A DNA stretch of 64,000 nucleotides, from NCBI GenBank assembly GCA_046260155.1, contig JBJYXV010000007.1, positions 1-64,000 of the forward strand. The letters run 5' to 3'. The position numbers were made by a program, and so were the translations under genes. Positions 25,306 through 34,849 of this stretch are shown piece after piece. The stretch is from PFL25 sp046260155 (lineage in GTDB: Bacteria; Chloroflexota; Anaerolineae; Anaerolineales; UBA4823). Below the pieces are notes generated by a model. That model was not told where the DNA came from, made no database searches, and worked only from the letters and a program-made list of their open reading frames with translations. Position 1 is the stretch's first letter; each line of letters opens with the position of its first letter.

Positions 25306-27888
25306 TCAATTTTCATTTCCGGGTTCTACCATTGATTGGGATTCAATCCTGGAAGGATTCGTTACGGTATTATATCTTCTAACCCAAACGATGGTAATAT
25401 CATCTTCTGGCTCCTGCTCTGCGCCAATGAAATTCTTCAGTTCCCTCATCAATTGGTCAATTAAGTATTCGCTTTCTCCTGAATAACCAGCGAACTGGTC
25501 CTTCAAACGCTGTTCACCAAACATTTCCCTCTCACTATTATGCGCTTCGACCAGGCCATCGCTGTAGAAGATCACATCATCTCCTGGTTTGATGACTACC
25601 TCATGTAAATCATATTCGATATCAGGCATTAAACCCAGCGGCATTCCAGCAGCTTTAATCTCCAATACTTCCCGGTTGGACAGGCGGTAGGGTAGATTAT
25701 GCCCAGCATTAGAATAAACCATTATCCCGTCAAACGGATTAAGAATGGCATAAAAACAAGTCACGAACATGTTTTCCGGAATATCATCCAGAAGCAAATT
25801 ATTAACGCGCGCCAAGACTCTTGCTGGAGATTGAAATTCTTGCGCGGCAGCTTTTAACAGTGTCCGGGTAGTCGCCATCACCAACGCGGCTGGAATACCT
25901 TTACCGGTTACATCTCCTACAAATATCCCCAAACGACCATCTTCGAAGGACTCAAATTCGTAAAAATCTCCACCCACTGCCCGCGCGGGTTGATAAAAGG
26001 TAGACATATGCCACCCATCAAATTTCGGCAGCTCCTTAGGTAATAATCCTGTTTGGATTCGGCTGGCAACCGAGAGCTCCTGGTTCATGCGTTCCCGTTC
26101 GATCGCTTCTGCTTGCTGTTCGGCAACCAGTTGGGCAACGCGAACAGCAGGAGCCACCTGGATCGCCAGCCTGGAAAGTAATAACTTGTCTGCAGTAGAA
26201 TACCTCTGTTCGCTGAGGCGCTCTCCCAATACCAACCAGCCGGTTAATTCTCCTTGAGTGATTAATGGCACCACCACCTGAGCCTCGAGGTTTACTAACA
26301 GTCTCAACCCTTTCGATTCCAGGTCCAATTCACCAACTTCGATCGTTCCAGGACCGCTGCTGAGCAACCTTATCAGAGAATCCCCCAGATCGACGCGCGA
26401 TACCCGATCACCTTCGGGAAAATTTTTCTCGCCCTCAGACCGGTAAACCACGAAGCCTGAACCATCTGATAACCAAGTGGAGCAAAAGGACGGGTATATC
26501 GTTTCTTGGATCACCGACTCTAAGCGCTGGATAACTCGATCGAGATCGACCTCATCACGCAAGGAAGTGCTAAACTCCTCAACTGTCTTGACTGCATCAT
26601 ACCTGCTACGATAAAAGCGCCGATCAACGAATTCTTGGACATAGCGACGAACAGGCACAATTAATGCCACCAGAACCAGGGTCGATACAACAGCTGCCAG
26701 ATCCGATCTTTCGCCAGTTAAAGTTTGAAAGGTCCTCTGGAGAACAAGGACACTGGACAAATATATCCCTACCAGGACAACTGTCAGTAAACCATAAACC
26801 AGCGTACGGTTGATGATCACATCGATATCCCACAACCGGTAGCGCAAAATTGCGGTCGCTATTGAAATTGGGAAGAAAATCAGGAATGGCAGAAATATAC
26901 CTGGATTCCATGGGATTTGAAGTCCCAGGTAAGGTGCCAGCATCCACAATACGATCGGTAAAAAAGCAATCAGGCTCCCCCATAGCACAATGCGTGCCTG
27001 CTGCTGTACTGCCGGAACGGTATGAGAAAACTGCCGGTAGAGCATCACCCCGATAAAAAAGAATATTCCGATCGAAGTATAAATGTAGCTGAAACGCCAT
27101 GGATTGACATATGCCCAAGGATTTGAGCTGTCTACTAAGGTGAGGACCCCCCAAACTGCCAGTCCCAGGGAAACCGCATACGGCGTGAAACGAAGAAAGC
27201 CGAACCTCTGGTTCTGGCTCCATCCCACAGGGAAAACCAACCCCAGAACAATTAGAGAACCACCTAGAAATGAAATTGCCACCGTCCATAATGCTGAAAG
27301 AACATGGGTTGATACCAGGTCAAAATACAGTCCCGTTGCGAGAGCTGCGCTCATACAAAAGATAGCAAATGCCCAACTGGACACGATTTCTCCACGTATC
27401 CGGTAGATCCAAAAACCGATCGCCAAATAAGCTAATCCAAGCAGGTAAGGCAACCAGAAAAAACGAACCAAGTCTATCGTAGGAAAGGAAGTCACTCTCA
27501 CGAGGGGATAAACCCGCGTCGTGCCATCTGGAAAGACGGTGGTAATCCCAACCGGGGAACCGATAGATAAATTCTCGGTCATACTTAAATAGTCCCGTCC
27601 ATTGAGAATTGGCCGCCCACCAATTTGGGTGATTCGTTCGGGATAATCAAGGCCAATAGCCTGCGCATTCCAGCTGACCCCACCCACATTGGACACCACT
27701 AATGTGGGTTCAACGACGAATCCCAAGAAAGGCTTCTTACTCCATGCCAGAGCCAAGATGGCGGCGTTTAAAAAAGCCACAAGGGAAATTATGAAGAGGG
27801 CCAATGTGACGATATTACTGAAGGAATATCCCCGGTTTGAACTGCGGTCTTCTTCTATTTCGGTGTCAGGGGATGACCAGGAGTCCAT
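25306..27888 (-). CDS. Membrane PP2C-type phosphatase (RsbU/SpoIIE domain) with PDZ-like and GAF regions
   Basis: An 860-residue signalling protein. A first helix (about 25-50) is followed by an outside PDZ-like segment (about 60-130, RITQIGGRPILNGRDYL), then seven or eight helices (about 140-400), then a GAF-like region (about 440-590). The phosphatase domain carries AVGGDFYEF, VGDVTGKGIPAALVMA, YSNAGHNLPY, IFYSDGLVEA and the last Asp pair in EDDITIVWV. It should act on the STAS protein encoded just downstream, so outside signals sensed by the PDZ/membrane part could switch a partner-switching cascade. The sigma client is unknown. Confidence 0.88.
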   Translation of the reverse strand: MDSWSSPDTEIEEDRSSNRGYSFSNIVTLALFIISLVAFLNAAILALAWSKKPFLGFVVEPTLVVSNVGGVSWNAQAIGLDYPERITQIGGRPILNGRDYLSMTENLSIGSPVGITTVFPDGTTRVYPLVRVTSFPTIDLVRFFWLPYLLGLAYLAIGFWIYRIRGEIVSSWAFAIFCMSAALATGLYFDLVSTHVLSALWTVAISFLGGSLIVLGLVFPVGWSQNQRFGFLRFTPYAVSLGLAVWGVLTLVDSSNPWAYVNPWRFSYIYTSIGIFFFIGVMLYRQFSHTVPAVQQQARIVLWGSLIAFLPIVLWMLAPYLGLQIPWNPGIFLPFLIFFPISIATAILRYRLWDIDVIINRTLVYGLLTVVLVGIYLSSVLVLQRTFQTLTGERSDLAAVVSTLVLVALIVPVRRYVQEFVDRRFYRSRYDAVKTVEEFSTSLRDEVDLDRVIQRLESVIQETIYPSFCSTWLSDGSGFVVYRSEGEKNFPEGDRVSRVDLGDSLIRLLSSGPGTIEVGELDLESKGLRLLVNLEAQVVVPLITQGELTGWLVLGERLSEQRYSTADKLLLSRLAIQVAPAVRVAQLVAEQQAEAIERERMNQELSVASRIQTGLLPKELPKFDGWHMSTFYQPARAVGGDFYEFESFEDGRLGIFVGDVTGKGIPAALVMATTRTLLKAAAQEFQSPARVLARVNNLLLDDIPENMFVTCFYAILNPFDGIMVYSNAGHNLPYRLSNREVLEIKAAGMPLGLMPDIEYDLHEVVIKPGDDVIFYSDGLVEAHNSEREMFGEQRLKDQFAGYSGESEYLIDQLMRELKNFIGAEQEPEDDITIVWVRRYNTVTNPSRIESQSMVEPGNEN

Positions 27889-27937
27889 CGTTTTTCATCA
27901 ACAGTTCAACTATCACTTGTACAAGGGGTAAATCCAT

Positions 27938-29386
27938 TCAATTTACGCTGCGTTCCCATTCAGCTGCATATGGTTTTCCCAGGGAGCGTAAATAGGGTGA
28001 GAATGGCATCACACCAAGTTGGTGGACAATTTTGCGAGCAACCAGGCCCACGATTGCGGTGTAAGTTGGATAAGCCAGCTCTAATTCAGCTAGATGTTCC
28101 ACCCACATATCCGCAGCCATACCCGCTGCGACCAATTGCACTACCTCGAGGGCTTGTTCTCCGATAACATGTGCACCAAGGATGCGATGCGATTCTTGTG
28201 ACACGATCAGTTTACAGCATCCCTCTTGATGTCCATCTATTACCGCCCGGTCCAAAGCGGAATAAGGTACCGAAGCTATTATGCAATCTGATTCAAGAAC
28301 CCGGGCTCGTTCCTCTGTCAATCCAACGCTTCCATATTCAGGATCTGTAAACCCACCGTGAGGGACAATCTTATGGGAATAAGGTTGACCTGCACCAAGC
28401 ACAGCATTCTCGGCCGCGATGCGGGCTTCATATCCTGCACTTTGTACCAGCATCATTCGACCTGTAATATCCCCAGCAGCATAAATATGCTCACTTGAAG
28501 TACGCAGATACTCATCGACAAGCACATAACCGCGCTCGCTATGTACACCGGCTGCATCAAGGTTGAGGTTATCCGCATTCCCCGGCCATCCAGTGGCTAT
28601 GATCACTGCTTCCACAAAAACTTGCTTAGATTCGTCTCCGGCTTTATACCACAATGATAATTCCCCTTCACCGGTCTCAATTCGCTCCACGCCGTTAATA
28701 TCTGTGATAATTTCGATCCCTCGCTGGCGGAATGATTCTGTGATCGTATCTGAAATGATTGCATCCTCCATACCCAGCAAGCGGGGAGCTATTTCCAGCA
28801 ACGAGACTCGGGAGCCAAAAGCTGCCAGCACAGATGCCAGCTGGCATCCTGTTGCTGCACCACCAACAATGGCGACAGAACCGGGTAGTTTTTTCAATGA
28901 CCACACATCACTATGGGTTAAAGATAATTCACTGCCCGTGAATGATAAGCGCCGGGCATGGCCACCAGCACAAAGGATAAATTTTTCCGCCTCCAGCTTA
29001 TTTCCGTCGCCTGTTTCAATTGTATGCGGATCCACAAATCTAGCTTCACCCACCTCGTTGAGCACCTGGACGCCAAATTCTTCCAGGTGCGGAATTAATC
29101 CTTTCTTCGTGTGGAGCTCTTCTATTTTGTTCTGAGTACATTTCATCAGCTGGTTGAAGTCCAAGTGGGATAATTCCACCTTCATACCATAATCAGCTAA
29201 TTGAGCTGCATCACGGGTCAATCTGGCTGCATGTGCAAGGAACCGGGTGGGAACACAGCCATCATTAGTGCAGGTACCACCCAATTGGTTACGCTCCACT
29301 AACACGACCTTGGCTCCCAATTCACTTGCTCTGAGAGCGGCAGTAACGCCTGCCGGCCCACCACCGATCACGATAATATCATTCAC
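27938..29386 (-). CDS. Flavin disulfide reductase-like protein (Lpd/MerA family) with a changed C-terminus
   Basis: A 482-residue FAD/NAD-binding protein. The FAD motif VIGGGPAGVTAALRA (about 5-19) and the redox disulfide GGTCTNDGCVPT (about 38-49) are present. The NAD motif GSVAIVGGAATGCQ follows (about 168-181), as does YAAGDITG (about 306-313). In dihydrolipoamide dehydrogenase the C-terminus has HxHPTxxE; here it reads LAYPTYTAIVG, so the His and Glu of the catalytic dyad are absent. It is therefore probably not an Lpd and may act as a quinone or other disulfide oxidoreductase. A strong Shine-Dalgarno (GGAGGAA) precedes the ATG. It heads the run towards the phosphatase and STAS genes, 50 bases away. 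Confidence 0.85.
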   Translation of the reverse strand: MNDIIVIGGGPAGVTAALRASELGAKVVLVERNQLGGTCTNDGCVPTRFLAHAARLTRDAAQLADYGMKVELSHLDFNQLMKCTQNKIEELHTKKGLIPHLEEFGVQVLNEVGEARFVDPHTIETGDGNKLEAEKFILCAGGHARRLSFTGSELSLTHSDVWSLKKLPGSVAIVGGAATGCQLASVLAAFGSRVSLLEIAPRLLGMEDAIISDTITESFRQRGIEIITDINGVERIETGEGELSLWYKAGDESKQVFVEAVIIATGWPGNADNLNLDAAGVHSERGYVLVDEYLRTSSEHIYAAGDITGRMMLVQSAGYEARIAAENAVLGAGQPYSHKIVPHGGFTDPEYGSVGLTEERARVLESDCIIASVPYSALDRAVIDGHQEGCCKLIVSQESHRILGAHVIGEQALEVVQLVAAGMAADMWVEHLAELELAYPTYTAIVGLVARKIVHQLGVMPFSPYLRSLGKPYAAEWERSVN

Positions 29387-29605
29387 TATGTTCCTCCATC
29401 ATCCATCTTCGCCGCCGCCGCTCAAAACCTTGATACCATTTTACGCCGTTCTCGAGATGTAATCCTGTATTATATATGCTAACTCTCTTACCAGTATAAT
29501 GAGTATATCCCTCTATTTTATCTTATTAGCCATTGTTGCGCAGGTCGTTAACCTGGACAAAGGGGGTAGGTGATTATATTCTGTGAACCGGGAATATTTA
29601 TGCAG

Positions 29606-30472
29606 TTATGCCGGGTGCAGGGTGAATTGCGAAATTTCCGGAGGACAATTGAAACGAACTGGCTCGCTGATTACTCCCAAGCCGCGGTTGGTGTAGAGCA
29701 GCATACCATTTATATTATATAGACCTTGATCATACTTGCGCCCAAGGTAAGGCAGTACCAGGGCACCAATGCCAGGCAGGCGGATTTGTCCACCATGGGT
29801 ATGGCCGGACAGCTGTACATCAATCCGGCCTTCAAGTGAATATTGGTCAGCCAAATCAGGTTCATGACACAACAGGATAACTGGCTCACCAGGAGAAGCT
29901 CCATCGAGGGTAGCATCAAGGTCCGGCTCACCACTCCAACCATCATCCAGGCCTGCAAGATATAGCTTGCCTTTACCTTGCTCAATAGATAGACCCTGGT
30001 TGATTAACACCGGCAAGCCGGCAGTTTTCAAAGCCGCAGTGATCACATCTGCATCCAACCAATAATCATGGTTCCCCAAAGTACTAAACACCCCGTATTT
30101 TGCATCCAATCCTGACAAAATAGGAGCCAATTCAAAGATCGCATCTAGGTCTTGCCAAACATAATCACCGGTTATGACCACCAGGTCTGGCTTTAATGCA
30201 TTAGCCATCTCCACTGATTTTTTGATTAACGCAGGCTGGGTCAGCGGATAAAGGTGTAGATCTGAGATCTGCAGTATCGTAAAACCTTCCAGGGCAGGGT
30301 GCAGATTACCTATGGGGATTGGGATGCGCTCGATTACAGGAACTTGGGCTTCATCGTTGATCGCCAAAAAGGATGTGGTGGCAACCAATCCCCCACCAAC
30401 AGCAAGACCTGAAAATTTTAGGAAGTCTCGTCTGTTCAAGGATTTTCTCTCACAATAGCTATCAAAATTCAA
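29606..30472 (-). CDS. Tat-exported metallophosphoesterase (YkuE/LpxG-like)
   Basis: A 288-residue protein. The Tat-type signal is RRDFLKFSGLAVGG (about 14-27). The phosphoesterase motifs are ISDLHLY (about 70-76), VVITGDYVWQ, TLGNHDYWLD, LLCHEPDL and LSGHTHGGQI. In related proteins the activity is on phospholipid or UDP-diacylglucosamine-type bonds outside the membrane; the substrate here is not known. The start has only a weak ribosome site. It lies 219 bases upstream of the flavoprotein gene on the same strand, with a TATAAT-like box (minus, 29469-29474) between. Confidence 0.88.
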   Translation of the reverse strand: MNFDSYCERKSLNRRDFLKFSGLAVGGGLVATTSFLAINDEAQVPVIERIPIPIGNLHPALEGFTILQISDLHLYPLTQPALIKKSVEMANALKPDLVVITGDYVWQDLDAIFELAPILSGLDAKYGVFSTLGNHDYWLDADVITAALKTAGLPVLINQGLSIEQGKGKLYLAGLDDGWSGEPDLDATLDGASPGEPVILLCHEPDLADQYSLEGRIDVQLSGHTHGGQIRLPGIGALVLPYLGRKYDQGLYNINGMLLYTNRGLGVISEPVRFNCPPEISQFTLHPA

Positions 30473-30781
30473 ACGGGTGCCTGTCTTTGAATAACAGGCA
30501 AATCGATAAATCTTACCATTGAATATTTTAGGAATATTCCCTCCCTGCCAATTAACATCAGAAATTAATAAATTTCCATAAGCTGGTAATACTCACTGAT
30601 AAATGTCCGCAAACTGAGAGTGTCAAGATTAACAGGTGAATTGTAATTCCTGGATATATAGGGAAATTAGGTGTGTTGGTCCACCCTCCTTGTCCTCATG
30701 GCGTGGAAGGAAGGACAATCGCCTGGTGGTTCAACCATCCGGGGTGCTTCTCAACCAGCGAGAATACCTAGGAGGGACACC
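30473..30781 (+). promoter_or_regulatory. Hairpin-rich leader with a strong ribosome site
   Basis: No gene is present. Three consecutive stem-loops can be drawn: TTGTCCT (30690-30696) with AGGACAA (30712-30718); GGTGG (30725-30729) with CCATC (30735-30739, one wobble); and GGT-TTCTC (30743-30752) with GAGAA-ACC (30760-30768). An AGGAGG (30770-30775) and ATG (30782) follow at correct spacing. This looks like an mRNA leader for the dead gene that begins there. No known riboswitch class is recognised. The first ~200 bases show nothing I can name. Confidence 0.35.
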
Positions 30782-31137
30782 ATGAACTTCTACCAGTCGT
30801 AAAAGATTTCCACCAATGGCTGATCCGGCATGGCTTAGCGGCGCATATGGACATCTTAAAACATGTTGGTTAAGCGGAGTAGTGGTATCCAGATCGACTG
30901 GATGCTGCATCCATGCAGGATGAATTACCTGCCGAATCAGTAGATCTTCTTTCCACAGTCCACGACCACCTGGTAGCAGCTCTACCCTGATTAGCTGCAG
31001 CTAATTAAGAATCGGGAAATGATGGTGAATTCTGGTCTCCACGCAATGTATTACGTAGAGCTGATTGGCACGCAAGGGATCACACATTCCATACTGCAAA
31101 TTACTGGCATCTATTTGAACAATTAGCCCAAATTTGA
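30782..31137 (+). pseudogene. Dead gene, probably DinB-like
   Basis: An ATG at 30782 with AGGAGG upstream is followed after six codons by a stop (frameshift). From 30784 another frame gives protein-like sequence interrupted by four in-frame stops: TAA 30871, TAG 30880, TGA 30988, TAA 31006, ending at TGA 31135. The pieces read ELLPVVKDFHQWLIRHGLAA, then a middle part ending STVHDHLVAALP, then GEFWSPRNVLRRADWHARDH. The last piece resembles the C-terminal helix of DinB-like (DUF664-type) proteins, where an RR...WHE.DH pattern is common. Five disruptions in one frame argue for long decay rather than a sequencing error. Confidence 0.5.
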
Positions 31138-31166
31138 TATTAATCCAATTTTCACTTGATCCCGGG

Positions 31167-31172
31167 TATAAT
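31167..31172 (+). promoter_or_regulatory. -10 box of moaA
   Basis: GGGTATAAT ends at 31172, about 48 bases before the moaA ATG. The -35 region (TCCAAT) is weak. I do not see the elements of the Moco RNA motif in the remaining short leader. Confidence 0.4.
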
Positions 31173-31220
31173 TTAGATGAGTCTTGTCATAAATATTACT
31201 AACCCACCTAATTTATTTCT

Positions 31221-32201
31221 ATGGCACTTGATAAATACGGTCGATCGATCTCCTACCTAAGAATAAGCATCACGGACCACTGCAATCTGCGCTGTGTTTA
31301 CTGCATGCCAGAGGACATGACCTTCCGCCCTAATGCTGAATTGATGCAGGATGACGAGATCATATTCTTCGCTCGACTATTCGCTTCGCTTGGCTTTAAC
31401 AAAATTCGTCTCACCGGGGGAGAACCGACGGTGCGTGCAAACATTGTCGATCTTGTTCAGGGGATTTCTGATACACCAGGAATACGATCAATTTCAATAA
31501 CCACAAACGGTATCTTGCTTGCTCAGCTAGCGAGTCCACTGGCAAAAGCGGGCTTGGACAGGGTGAACATAAGCCTGGATACACTTGACCCGGAAAAGTT
31601 CCACCGTTTGACGCGCTGGGGGAAGCTGGAAGATGTTTGGGCAGGTGTACATGCTGCAGAGCAGGCAGGTTTATCACCGATAAAAATCAACGCAGTGGTG
31701 GTCCGTGGATACAATGAGCGGGATATCCTTGAAGTTGCCCGTCTGACCATGCAACACCCATGGCAGGTACGCTTTATCGAGATGATGCCTTTCGCTGGAG
31801 CAACTGAATTTCAACTTAATCAAATTGTTGATTGGCAAGAAATGCACCAGCAGATCGAAAACGAGTTAGGCCCACTCGAAGTTGTAGGAAATGGTCAACT
31901 GGACGGGGAAGCCAGGCTCTATCATTTGCCGGGTGCAGTTGGAGATATAGGTTTCATCTCTTCTGTGACTAAACCATTCTGCGCAACTTGCAATAGAGCC
32001 CGCCTTACTGCTGATGGACGACTTCGTTTGTGCTTGCTACGCGAGAAAGAAATCAACTTGTTAGCACCTCTCCGGGATGGGGCAAGTTTGGCAGAGCTGC
32101 GCCAATTAATTTTAGACGGCATCTGGGAAAAACCTTGGGGGCATGGCCTGGAACAGGGTGTTATCCCTCTCAACCGCGTAATGAGCGAGATTGGCGGCTG
32201 A
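31221..32201 (+). CDS. moaA: GTP 3',8-cyclase MoaA
   Basis: A 326-residue radical SAM enzyme for the first step of molybdenum cofactor synthesis. The SAM-binding cluster is CNLRCVYC (CxxxCxxC, about 20-27). A second cluster is given by CATCNRARLTADGRLRLC (Cys at about 253, 256 and 270). The GGEPT motif (about 68-72) is present. It is complete, though without the usual C-terminal GG end. It overlaps the next gene. Its presence matches the sulfite-oxidase-like molybdoenzyme at 5764. No other moa/mob gene is adjacent. Confidence 0.95.
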   Translation: MALDKYGRSISYLRISITDHCNLRCVYCMPEDMTFRPNAELMQDDEIIFFARLFASLGFNKIRLTGGEPTVRANIVDLVQGISDTPGIRSISITTNGILLAQLASPLAKAGLDRVNISLDTLDPEKFHRLTRWGKLEDVWAGVHAAEQAGLSPIKINAVVVRGYNERDILEVARLTMQHPWQVRFIEMMPFAGATEFQLNQIVDWQEMHQQIENELGPLEVVGNGQLDGEARLYHLPGAVGDIGFISSVTKPFCATCNRARLTADGRLRLCLLREKEINLLAPLRDGASLAELRQLILDGIWEKPWGHGLEQGVIPLNRVMSEIGG

Positions 32202-32925
32202 TTTGATCCCCAGGGGAAATATCAACACCATCTTCTTTGACTTGGACGGCACACTGCGCCATAACCAGCCCACATTTCTCGAAGCCCTCGCAACATATAA
32301 TTTACAGCTCGGTCTGCCTGTTGAAATTGCACGCTCAAAACAGGGCTACCGCTGGTTGCACAACTACTGGGCGCAATCTGCGGAGTTGAGTGATGACAGG
32401 GAAATATTCGGCGATGATGAAGTTGCTTTTTGGGTTAACCATTCCCGTCGTTATCTGATAGCATGCGGTTGCAGGCCGGAGCAGGCTGCGCAATTGGCAC
32501 CTAGGCTCACAGAATTCATGCGTGAGGATTACTCCCCAGTTGACATTCTAGATACCGAGGCCAATGAATTACTGGACCATCTCCAGCAGGATGGCTTCCG
32601 CTTAGGTGTGATCTCCAATCGTTCTAAGCCTTTTGAAGAACAACTTGAATCTCTGGGCATCCATTCATATTTCGAATTTTCTCTAGCTGCTGGAACAATT
32701 AACGCCTGGAAACCGGATCCAAAGATCTTTCACCATGCACTCCTAGAAATGAACATCAAACCAGATCAGGCAATTTATATCGGGGACAATTATTACGCAG
32801 ACGTCGTTGGGGCTCAAAATGCTGGTATACAGCCCGTATTAATTGACCCAGATGGCCTCTTCCCTGAAGCAGATTGTATAGTGATCAAAACGATCGGGAA
32901 ATTTGAGTTTTCTTCAAGTGAATAA
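32191..32925 (+). CDS. HAD-family hydrolase
   Basis: A 244-residue HAD protein starting with TTG at 32191 inside the end of moaA. Motif I FFDLDGTLRHNQ (about 15-26), motif II VISNRSKPF (about 139-147), the motif III Lys in NAWKPDPKIF and motif IV YIGDNYYADVVGAQNAG are all present. Phosphatase activity on a small substrate is likely. Its 3' end overlaps the convergent DUF92 gene by 12 bases. Confidence 0.85.
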   Translation: MAADLIPRGNINTIFFDLDGTLRHNQPTFLEALATYNLQLGLPVEIARSKQGYRWLHNYWAQSAELSDDREIFGDDEVAFWVNHSRRYLIACGCRPEQAAQLAPRLTEFMREDYSPVDILDTEANELLDHLQQDGFRLGVISNRSKPFEEQLESLGIHSYFEFSLAAGTINAWKPDPKIFHHALLEMNIKPDQAIYIGDNYYADVVGAQNAGIQPVLIDPDGLFPEADCIVIKTIGKFEFSSSE

Positions 32926-33708
32926 AAACCAACCCCCAAGTGCAACCGCGGCACCGATCAACGAACAGAATAGATTGATCAGGTCATTATTTAACCTATA
33001 CCAACCCCGGATGCGCGTTGTTCTCGTTCCGCAATGATGCTTAGGAAAACTTTCCGTCTCTTTACCACACTCCGGGCAGTAATAAATACCTTGTACCGTC
33101 GCCCCTAAAATCGAATCCACAGTAGCTCCAACCAGCCCTCCCAAGATCACCCAGGGAACATTATATGCAGCTGCTTGAGTAAAGTAAGCTCCTGCCAGTG
33201 CGATTAATCCTGCTCCAGTTAACGCGGCCAAATAACCTATCCAGGTAACCCCACCTGATGTTCCCCTGCTGACTACCTTGCCATTAGTAATCAGGCGGGG
33301 GGGGGTTGGGTTGAGCACTCCCAATTCCGTCGCCCATGTATCTGCATTAACAGCCGCCATACAACCTGCGAATGCAATCCACGGTTCCACAAGCTGCGGA
33401 AAAAACCAGTGGATCAGGACAAGAATCAAGGCCAAGCCACCATTTGCAAGTACTTGCCCAGAATCACGGCGCGCTCCTTTAGCAAATTTTTCACTCACCG
33501 CCTGCTTTCTTCCCCGAAATGCAATGGAAAGCAGGCTGGATGAGATAAAAAAAATCAACAGTAAACTCGCCCAGGGTAACCCTCCAAGCCCAAATATCAA
33601 ACCGCCGATAAAAATAGCTGCTACTGTTCCACTGGGGGTCAAAGCATTGAAACGAAAAGCTGCATATCCTACCAATAGACTCAGGGTGAATCCAACCGTT
33701 AACTGCAT
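32914..33708 (-). CDS. DUF92 family membrane protein
   Basis: A 264-residue integral membrane protein of the DUF92 family, which includes plant phytyl-phosphate kinase (VTE6) relatives. Hydrophobic segments cover about 4-20, 30-60, 88-120, 150-178 and 240-262. The polar signature MAAVNADTWATELGVL (about 120-135) and SRGTSGGVTWIGY are typical. A cytosolic loop holds a possible zinc site: YCPECGKE and HHCGT. A prenyl or isoprenoid phosphate kinase role is an inference from the family. The spacer to the next gene (33709-33813) shows nothing notable. Confidence 0.85.
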   Translation of the reverse strand: MQLTVGFTLSLLVGYAAFRFNALTPSGTVAAIFIGGLIFGLGGLPWASLLLIFFISSSLLSIAFRGRKQAVSEKFAKGARRDSGQVLANGGLALILVLIHWFFPQLVEPWIAFAGCMAAVNADTWATELGVLNPTPPRLITNGKVVSRGTSGGVTWIGYLAALTGAGLIALAGAYFTQAAAYNVPWVILGGLVGATVDSILGATVQGIYYCPECGKETESFPKHHCGTRTTRIRGWYRLNNDLINLFCSLIGAAVALGGWFLFT

Positions 33709-33813
33709 GAGAAAATCTGTCCCTGATTAACTGACAACAACCTGTGGATAACCATTCGATTTCTGTGGATAACTCAATTAATGGTGTGGGTATCTTGCGG
33801 ATAATATCGGGAT

Positions 33814-34722
33814 TCAACTGGCACGCAGGGTGAAGACGACAGCCACAAAAAATAGCAGCCCGATGAATACTCCGCTCCCCCAGAGTAAATACGCCAGTAG
33901 CTGTCTCTCCTCAGTACGAAATAAATACAGTCCGAATAGAGAACTGGTAAAGTAATAGATGCCATTTAATAATGGCAATAGAAGCAGGAATACGGAGGGA
34001 ACCGGCTCAGTCGGAAATCCATCTGGATCAAAACCCAACGAGATAGTCAAAGTAGAAGGAACAACAAGGCTTACTACGACAAGCAAAGAGAGAGAAATAA
34101 CCAGACCTGCTAAAAGCAGGTACCGGGCAGGTTGTGCAGCCCAAACTCGCCGAAGCAAATTTGCCGGGTAACCGGAATGTGCGGTTAATGGGGTGAGCGA
34201 ACCCAATTCTGCAAAGCGCTGGTATGACAGCATAAATTCATCCGGGTTTTCCGGGGTGATGGCAAAAATTTTCTCAGAAGCAGCGATGAGGATGAATTGC
34301 TTTGCCTGCGCGGACATAAACTCCACCCTTGTTCCATCCAGAAACTGGCGAACCCCAAGTACTGCTCCCGGCCAACGCAACCATGGACGCGGTATGGGTG
34401 TATCGAGCTCTTGAGATGGGCGCACCCAGGATACAACATCCATGGGAATGACTTCTTCGCGCAAGCCCCAGCGCAAATAAATGCCATCGCGCTCGAGCAA
34501 ATAATATGCGCGCCATAAAGCATACGCCCGGTAACCAACCAGGGGGATAAAGATAAATGCCAAAAGAATGGGAACCAAATAGAGTAAAAAAAGCAGGCCG
34601 ATCGGGGCTTGCGCTGCCTGCCAAAATCCCAGGATTCCCAAGGCAAGCAATATCAGGATAGCTACAATCTGGAAAATCATTCCAGCCCGGTGAGGGGGGG
34701 AAAAAAGTAAAGAATCCGTCAC
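33814..34722 (-). CDS. Membrane protein with bacterial PH-like domain
   Basis: A 302-residue membrane protein. Two helices (about 15-35 and 38-62) precede a soluble region of about 75-190 with the strand pattern LLERDGIYLRWGLREEVIPM seen in bacterial pleckstrin homology-like (bPH) domains. Two or three further helices follow (about 200-290). I know of no catalytic residues. It lies on the same strand as the DUF92 gene and is probably co-expressed with it, although no overlap exists. Confidence 0.7.
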   Translation of the reverse strand: MTDSLLFSPPHRAGMIFQIVAILILLALGILGFWQAAQAPIGLLFLLYLVPILLAFIFIPLVGYRAYALWRAYYLLERDGIYLRWGLREEVIPMDVVSWVRPSQELDTPIPRPWLRWPGAVLGVRQFLDGTRVEFMSAQAKQFILIAASEKIFAITPENPDEFMLSYQRFAELGSLTPLTAHSGYPANLLRRVWAAQPARYLLLAGLVISLSLLVVVSLVVPSTLTISLGFDPDGFPTEPVPSVFLLLLPLLNGIYYFTSSLFGLYLFRTEERQLLAYLLWGSGVFIGLLFFVAVVFTLRAS

Positions 34723-34849
34723 AAGCCTAATTGTAGTACATTAATCAAAACCAGGGCTTAACCATCATTTCGGGAAAATTGAACAGGAGAAAAACGGGAA
34801 TTCTTATAAATTTTCTGGTTTTACCCTGCCCTGAAAAATTGATGGTTAA

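Noticed and set aside
31138..31220. Moco riboswitch ahead of moaA
   Set aside because: The leader is only about 45 bases; the hairpins at 30690-30768 are too far away and precede the dead gene.
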